From the NCBI RefSeq assembly GCF_001718315.1, contig NZ_CP013364.1, positions 841,346-905,345 of the forward strand: DNA of 64,000 nucleotides, written 5' to 3'. Of the stretch, positions 60,061 to 64,000 are shown one piece after another; the first letter of the stretch is position 1; every line of letters begins with the position of its first letter. Below the pieces are notes generated by a model. That model made no database searches and had not been told where the DNA came from. It saw nothing but the letters and a program-made list of their open reading frames with translations. The stretch is from Burkholderia diffusa. Lineage in GTDB: Bacteria > Pseudomonadota > Gammaproteobacteria > Burkholderiales > Burkholderiaceae. A program made the translations under genes and the position numbers.

Positions 60061-61332
60061 ATGACGCAGTCTCTGCATGTCAAGGTCATCGGCTTGCCGA
60101 ACAGCAAGGAAGCCTACGCAATTCGCGATTTCCTGAAGCGTGGCGTGGTCGAGTACGAGTGGTGCGAACTGACGTCCGACACCGACTGCATGCGCGAGTT
60201 GGGCATTGCGCCGCTGCGCGACATCCGGCTGCCGGTCGTCGTCTTTCCGGACGGTACGTGCATCTATCAGCCGACGCTGCCGGAGATCGCCGCCAAGCTC
60301 GGCTGGGTCGCCCGGCCGCGCTTCGTCGAATACGACGTATCGATATACGGCGCCGGCCCGGCCGGCCTGTCGGCTGCCGTCTATGCGGCGTCGGAAGGGC
60401 TGCGGGCCGTCGTGATCGAGCGCGATGCGGTCGGCGGACAGGCGGGCACGAGCTCGCTGATCGAGAACTACATGGGATTTCCGGACGGCATACCGGGCGC
60501 CGAGTTGACCGAGCGTGCGCGCCAGCAGGCGGTCAAGTTCGGCGTCGAACTGCTGATGATGCGCGAGGGCGTGCATGCGACGTTCGCCGACGGAAAGATT
60601 CGTGTCGGCCTGGCCGACGGCTCGATCCTGACCGCGCGCGCGAACATCTGTGCGACCGGCATCGAATACCGCAGCCTCGGCCTGCCGGACGAGGCGCGGT
60701 TTCTCAACGCTGGCCTGTTCTACGGTGCCGGATCGAGCGAAGCGCCGATGTGCGAAGGCAAGCACGTGTTCATCGTCGGCGGTGGAAATTCGGCCGGCCA
60801 GGCGGTGATGAACTTCGCGCGGCACGCGCGTGAAGTCACGATGATCGTGCGAGGGCCGTCGCTTGCGGCAACGCTGTCACGTTACCTGATCGACCGGATC
60901 GAACGCATGCCGAACGTGACCGTCCGCTACGGCACGACCGTCGATGCGCTGCAGGGCGACGGCCGGCTCGAGGCGATCGTGCTGCGCACGGAAGACGGCG
61001 CGCGCGAAGTGCTGCCGGCCACGCACCTGTTCGTCTGTATCGGCGGTGCGCCGAACACCGAATGGGCGAGGGATACGAACATCATCCGCAACGAGGGCGG
61101 ATACCTGGTCACCGGCAGCGATCTTTACGACTGTCCGGATTTCGAACGCGTGTGGCCGCTCGAGCGCCGGCCGTACTATCTGGAAACGAGTGTGCCGGGT
61201 TCGTTCGCGGCGGGCGACGTCCGGTCGGGCTCGGTCAAGCGGGTGGCATCGGCGGTCGGCGAAGGGGCGATGGCCGTGACCTTCGTTCATCGATTTCTGA
61301 GCGAGGACGCGCACCGCCAGGGCGGCACCTGA
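60061..61332 (+). CDS. Thioredoxin reductase-like FAD protein with glutaredoxin-like N-terminus, no redox CXXC
   Basis: 423 residues from the ATG at 60061 (GGAGGG upstream). Residues 1-90 look like a glutaredoxin fold (VKVIGLPNSKEAYAIRDFLK, LPVVVFPDGTCIYQPTLPEI) in which the CXXC is replaced by PNSKEA. Residues 95-423 are thioredoxin-reductase-like: VSIYGAGPAGLSAAVYAASE, VGGQAGTSSLIENYMGFPDG, HVFIVGGGNSAGQAVMNFAR and AAGDVRSGSVKRVASAVGEG. The usual CATC site is replaced by YGAGSSEA, as in the subfamily that carries a cyclic-nucleotide domain instead. NAD(P)H and FAD sites are intact, so it may be an oxidase or sensor. Divergent from the UBP zinc finger gene. Confidence 0.88.
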   Translation: MTQSLHVKVIGLPNSKEAYAIRDFLKRGVVEYEWCELTSDTDCMRELGIAPLRDIRLPVVVFPDGTCIYQPTLPEIAAKLGWVARPRFVEYDVSIYGAGPAGLSAAVYAASEGLRAVVIERDAVGGQAGTSSLIENYMGFPDGIPGAELTERARQQAVKFGVELLMMREGVHATFADGKIRVGLADGSILTARANICATGIEYRSLGLPDEARFLNAGLFYGAGSSEAPMCEGKHVFIVGGGNSAGQAVMNFARHAREVTMIVRGPSLAATLSRYLIDRIERMPNVTVRYGTTVDALQGDGRLEAIVLRTEDGAREVLPATHLFVCIGGAPNTEWARDTNIIRNEGGYLVTGSDLYDCPDFERVWPLERRPYYLETSVPGSFAAGDVRSGSVKRVASAVGEGAMAVTFVHRFLSEDAHRQGGT

Positions 61333-61368
61333 ACCGTGCGACGCCAGCGTCGCCGTGCCGTGGCATCT

Positions 61369-62793
61369 TCAGAACGGTCCGGCGCGATGCGCGTCGCCGG
61401 CCGGCGCCGACGCCGGCGGCGTCCACCCGCCGCCCAGCGCGCGCACGAGACCGATCGTCGCGATCGCAAGCGCCTGGCGGCTGTGAATCAGCTGGCGTTG
61501 CGCGCTCAGCGCATCACGGTCCGCGTCGATGACTTCGAGATAGCTGACGTAGCCGTGCGCATAACGGCTCAGCGACAATCGCGCCGCCGCGTCGGTGGCG
61601 TGCGCCGCGCTGTCGTAGCGCACGATCCGCTCCTTCTGCGCCGTGATGTCGTTGAGCGCATCCTGAACCTCGCGCAGCGCGCCGAGCGCGGTCGCGCGAT
61701 AGTTGGCGTCGGCGAGGTCCGCGCCGGCTGTCGCGGCAGCCACCGCGGCGTCGCGCTTGCCGCCGTCGAACAGCGTTTCGGCGACGCTCGCGCCGAGCCC
61801 CCACAGCGAACTGTTGCGATCGAGAAACGTGCCGAGATCGCGGCTGGCGAAACCGCCCTGCGCGGTCAGCGTCAACGTCGGCAGCCACGCGGTGCGAGCG
61901 ACGCCGATGCCGAGCGATGCCGCGTCGACACGACGCGCGGCCGCGTACACGTCCGGCCGCCGCGCGAGCAGGGTGGACGGCAGGCCGGGCGGCACGTCCG
62001 GTACGCGAACGACCGATGCGGTCGGCGCGACGGCGAATGTGGTCGGCGACACGCCGGTCAGCACGGCGAGCGCGTCGATGAGGTTTTCGCGCAGCCGCCG
62101 GCTGTCCGCGAGATCGGCGCGTGCCGTATCGAGATCGGCCGATGCACGCAGCGCGTCGAGATCGCTCGCCGCTCCGGCCCGCACACGCGCGGCGATCACG
62201 TCGAGCGCGGTGCGTCGCAGTTCGATCGCGCGCTCGAGCGTCGCGAGATCCTGTTCGACGAAATGGAGCGTCAGGTAGTCGGCCGCGACCTCGGTCGCGA
62301 CGCGCAGGCGCACCGCCGCGCGATCCGCGTCCGCCTGCAGCACGTTCTGCCGGCCGATCTCGGCGTCGCCGCGCAGGCGCCCCCACAGATCGACTTCATA
62401 GCTCGCGCTGAGCGGCACCGACCAGTTGTGCATCGTGCGTTTCGGCAATGCGTTGTCGACCGTGCCCGACACGCGCGAGCGGCTGAACGACGGCGCGACG
62501 CCGACCTTGGGCGCCAACGCCGCTTCGCGCACGCCGAGCAACGCTTGCGCCTGATCGACGCGCGCGGCGGCGGCGCGGATGTCGGGATTGCCGGCGAGCG
62601 CGGCATCGATGAGCGCGACAAGCGGCGGTGCGCCGAACCATGCGGGCCACTCGGCGAGCGACGGGCCGCCTTCTTGCACCGCATCCGAGTGGCGAAACGG
62701 GTCGGATCCGACCGCGACAGGCGCGAGCGGCCGAGGCGCGATCGTGCATGCGCTCAGCAGGCCGACGGCGAACAGGGCGGCGATGCGGATCAT
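61369..62793 (-). CDS. Outer-membrane efflux lipoprotein (NodT/OprM family)
   Basis: Outer-membrane duct of a tripartite efflux pump. 474 residues; lipobox LLSAC at Cys16 (MIRIAALFAVGLLSACT). Two OEP repeats, with the typical coiled-coil stretches (VGVREAALAP- and RVRAGAASDLDALRASADLD) and DAASLGIGVARTAWLPTLTL in the second repeat. Start at 62793 overlaps the adaptor stop (ATGA). The inner-membrane pump is not on this strand in the window; the gene beginning at 63902 or one outside may supply it. Confidence 0.9.
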   Translation of the reverse strand: MIRIAALFAVGLLSACTIAPRPLAPVAVGSDPFRHSDAVQEGGPSLAEWPAWFGAPPLVALIDAALAGNPDIRAAAARVDQAQALLGVREAALAPKVGVAPSFSRSRVSGTVDNALPKRTMHNWSVPLSASYEVDLWGRLRGDAEIGRQNVLQADADRAAVRLRVATEVAADYLTLHFVEQDLATLERAIELRRTALDVIAARVRAGAASDLDALRASADLDTARADLADSRRLRENLIDALAVLTGVSPTTFAVAPTASVVRVPDVPPGLPSTLLARRPDVYAAARRVDAASLGIGVARTAWLPTLTLTAQGGFASRDLGTFLDRNSSLWGLGASVAETLFDGGKRDAAVAAATAGADLADANYRATALGALREVQDALNDITAQKERIVRYDSAAHATDAAARLSLSRYAHGYVSYLEVIDADRDALSAQRQLIHSRQALAIATIGLVRALGGGWTPPASAPAGDAHRAGPF

Positions 62794-63857
62794 GGCCGCG
62801 TGCGCTCGGGTTGCAGCGCGACGACGACGGACAGGCCGGGCCGGATGCGCGGCTCGGTCGACGCGGGACCGTCGAGCACGATCTTGACGGGCACCCGTTG
62901 CGTGACCTTCGTGAAGTTGCCCGTCGCGTTGTCGGGCGGCAGCAGGGCAAACTGCCCGCCGGTTGCCGGCGACAAGCTGTCGACGTGTCCGCTGAAGGTC
63001 CGGTCCGGCAGCGCGTCGAAGCGCAACTGCACGACGTCGCCGATGCGCACGTGCCGCAGCTGCGTCTCGCGGAAATTCGCGACCACCCACGGGTGCGGCT
63101 CGACGAGCGTCAGCAGCGCCTGGCCCGGCGCGACATGCTCGCCGGTCTCGACGGTCTTCTTGCCGACATAGCCGTCCGACGGCGCGACGACGGTCGTGTA
63201 TTGCAATTGAAGTTCCGCGTCGCGCAGCTCGGCATCGTTCTGGTTCGACACGGCGGCGGCAGCCTGCCATGCGGCCTGCGCACCGCGCTGCTGTGCGTCG
63301 GCCGCTTCGACGCGCGCGCGGGCGGACGTGCGCGCCGCGTTGGCGGCGTCGAATTCCTGCTGCGACAACCCGCGCGGCGTTTCGCGGGTCAGCTCGCGTG
63401 CCCGCGCGTAATCGAGCTCGGCCTTCTCGGCATCTGCATGTGCCGACACACGCGCCGCCTCGGCCTGTTCGACCAGCGCCTTCGCGCGGCTCGCATCGGC
63501 GTGTGCCTGCGCGACGCGCGCCCGCTGCAGCGCGACGCGCACGTCGAAGTCGCGCGGGTCGAGCCGGACGAGCGGTTCGCCCGCGTGCACGAACCGGTTG
63601 TCGTCTACCAGCACGCGCTCGACCGTGCCCGCCACGCGCGGCGAGATCACGTGCAGGTGGCCCGTCACGTATGCGTCGTCGGTGCCGCGCTCATGCGCAT
63701 CGAATTCGTAGACGAGCAGCGCGACGAGCAGCAGCGCGCAACCGGCGATCAGGGCGATCGGCCACTTGCGTGAGCGCATGGCAGGCAGGGACGGTGCGTC
63801 CGGCGGGTTCGGGGTCACGGTCGGGATACTCCATCGAACAGACGTTTTTTCTCGCAT
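62790..63857 (-). CDS. Membrane-fusion adaptor (HlyD/EmrA family)
   Basis: Periplasmic adaptor linking an inner-membrane pump to the outer-membrane duct. About 355 residues; one N-terminal membrane anchor (WPIALIAGCALLLVALLVYE). Lipoyl halves (DDAYVTGHLHVISPRVAGTV and TTVVAPSDGYVGKKTVETGE) flank a long Ala/Arg-rich coiled coil (about residues 105-225). EmrA-like end VKIVLDGPASTEPRIRPGLS. The start is uncertain: ATG 63857 is longest, but GTG 63818 has GGAG upstream, and an ATG at 63779 is also possible. First gene of an adaptor/outer-membrane pair. Confidence 0.9.
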   Translation of the reverse strand: MREKTSVRWSIPTVTPNPPDAPSLPAMRSRKWPIALIAGCALLLVALLVYEFDAHERGTDDAYVTGHLHVISPRVAGTVERVLVDDNRFVHAGEPLVRLDPRDFDVRVALQRARVAQAHADASRAKALVEQAEAARVSAHADAEKAELDYARARELTRETPRGLSQQEFDAANAARTSARARVEAADAQQRGAQAAWQAAAAVSNQNDAELRDAELQLQYTTVVAPSDGYVGKKTVETGEHVAPGQALLTLVEPHPWVVANFRETQLRHVRIGDVVQLRFDALPDRTFSGHVDSLSPATGGQFALLPPDNATGNFTKVTQRVPVKIVLDGPASTEPRIRPGLSVVVALQPERTRP

Positions 63858-63901
63858 CGCGCTATGCTTGCGCGAGCCTCATTTGCGGGAGCCGCTCGAC
63901 G

Positions 63902-64000
63902 ATGAACACCACGTTCGCCCCCGGTGGCGCGACACAAGGGCCGGCCCTCGCGCCGCCCGCCGACATACCGACGTTTCGCTCGATCGCCGCGATCGCGTCC
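63902..64000 (+). CDS. N-terminus of an unidentified protein, cut by window edge
   Basis: Starts at ATG 63902 with GGGAG about 10 bases upstream; 33 codons remain (MNTTFAPGGATQGPALAPPA and onward), open at the window end and with normal high-GC3 coding character. It is divergent from the efflux adaptor. The visible part is a Pro/Ala-rich cytoplasmic-type tail with no motif; a transporter such as the missing pump component is possible but unproven. Confidence 0.5.
   Translation, partial: MNTTFAPGGATQGPALAPPADIPTFRSIAAIAS

Overview
The window reads as a high-GC betaproteobacterial chromosome segment, almost certainly Burkholderia sensu lato and plausibly the cepacia complex. The grounds are strong GC preference at third codon positions, dense LysR/AraC/TetR/LacI regulators, stacked sugar and aromatic catabolic operons, and the protein families present. 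It looks like a secondary replicon rich in catabolism. No rRNA, tRNA or CRISPR array was seen.

Region by region: (1) 1-8951, a plus-strand catabolic operon: a sugar ABC importer (ATPase cut by the window edge, permease, binding protein), then aldo/keto reductase, COG3618 lactonase, zinc dehydrogenase, UxaB-like reductase and UxaA-like dehydratase. Together these fit oxidative L-galactose breakdown to 2-keto-3-deoxygluconate. (2) 8952-20060, a mosaic accessory stretch with AT-richer spacers, a truncated IS3-type left end, a frameshifted IS256-type transposase tail, a decayed cytochrome b561 gene and a relic C-terminus of a fumarylacetoacetate-hydrolase-family gene. Its functional genes are a short threonyl-tRNA synthetase paralogue preceded by a Thr-rich leader peptide and attenuator, a large M48 peptidase, a zinc-ribbon membrane protein, an exported beta carbonic anhydrase and a DUF4396 membrane protein. 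(3) 20064-25918, a XylX/XylD-like aldonate module with LacI-family regulator, MFS transporter and GntR-type operators. (4) 26444-27941, two small heat-shock proteins divergent from a small unknown protein, with sigma32-like promoters. (5) 28260-37715, hydrolase and FAD monooxygenase, TetR, DUF1275, a periplasmic VOC protein with an outer-membrane channel, LysR, a DsbA-family protein and an exported metallo-hydrolase. (6) 37738-44725, AraC regulator, a large winged-helix/ATPase regulator, an amidohydrolase and an HD-family protein whose HD pair is missing. (7) 44801-52776, Old Yellow Enzyme, MFS, LysR and a Tat-exported molybdenum hydroxylase with 2Fe-2S subunit and tri-haem cytochrome c. (8) 53294-59447, a minus-strand probable aromatic-acid cluster (VOC protein, two FAD monooxygenases, exported ACMSD-like amidohydrolase, SSS symporter with DUF485 partner). 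(9) 59582-64000, a UBP-type zinc finger protein, a cysteine-less thioredoxin-reductase-like protein and an efflux adaptor/outer-membrane pair.

The most interesting system is at 9722-11140. A threonyl-tRNA synthetase lacking TGS and editing domains sits behind a 26-residue leader peptide with nine consecutive Thr codons, an intrinsic terminator, and an alternative pairing that would prevent it. This is a classical ribosome-mediated attenuator transplanted onto a backup synthetase. Conserved operator-like palindromes, especially GTTACCGGTAAC around the aldonate module and TTAT...ATAA elements ahead of three units, tie other parts of the window into predicted regulons.
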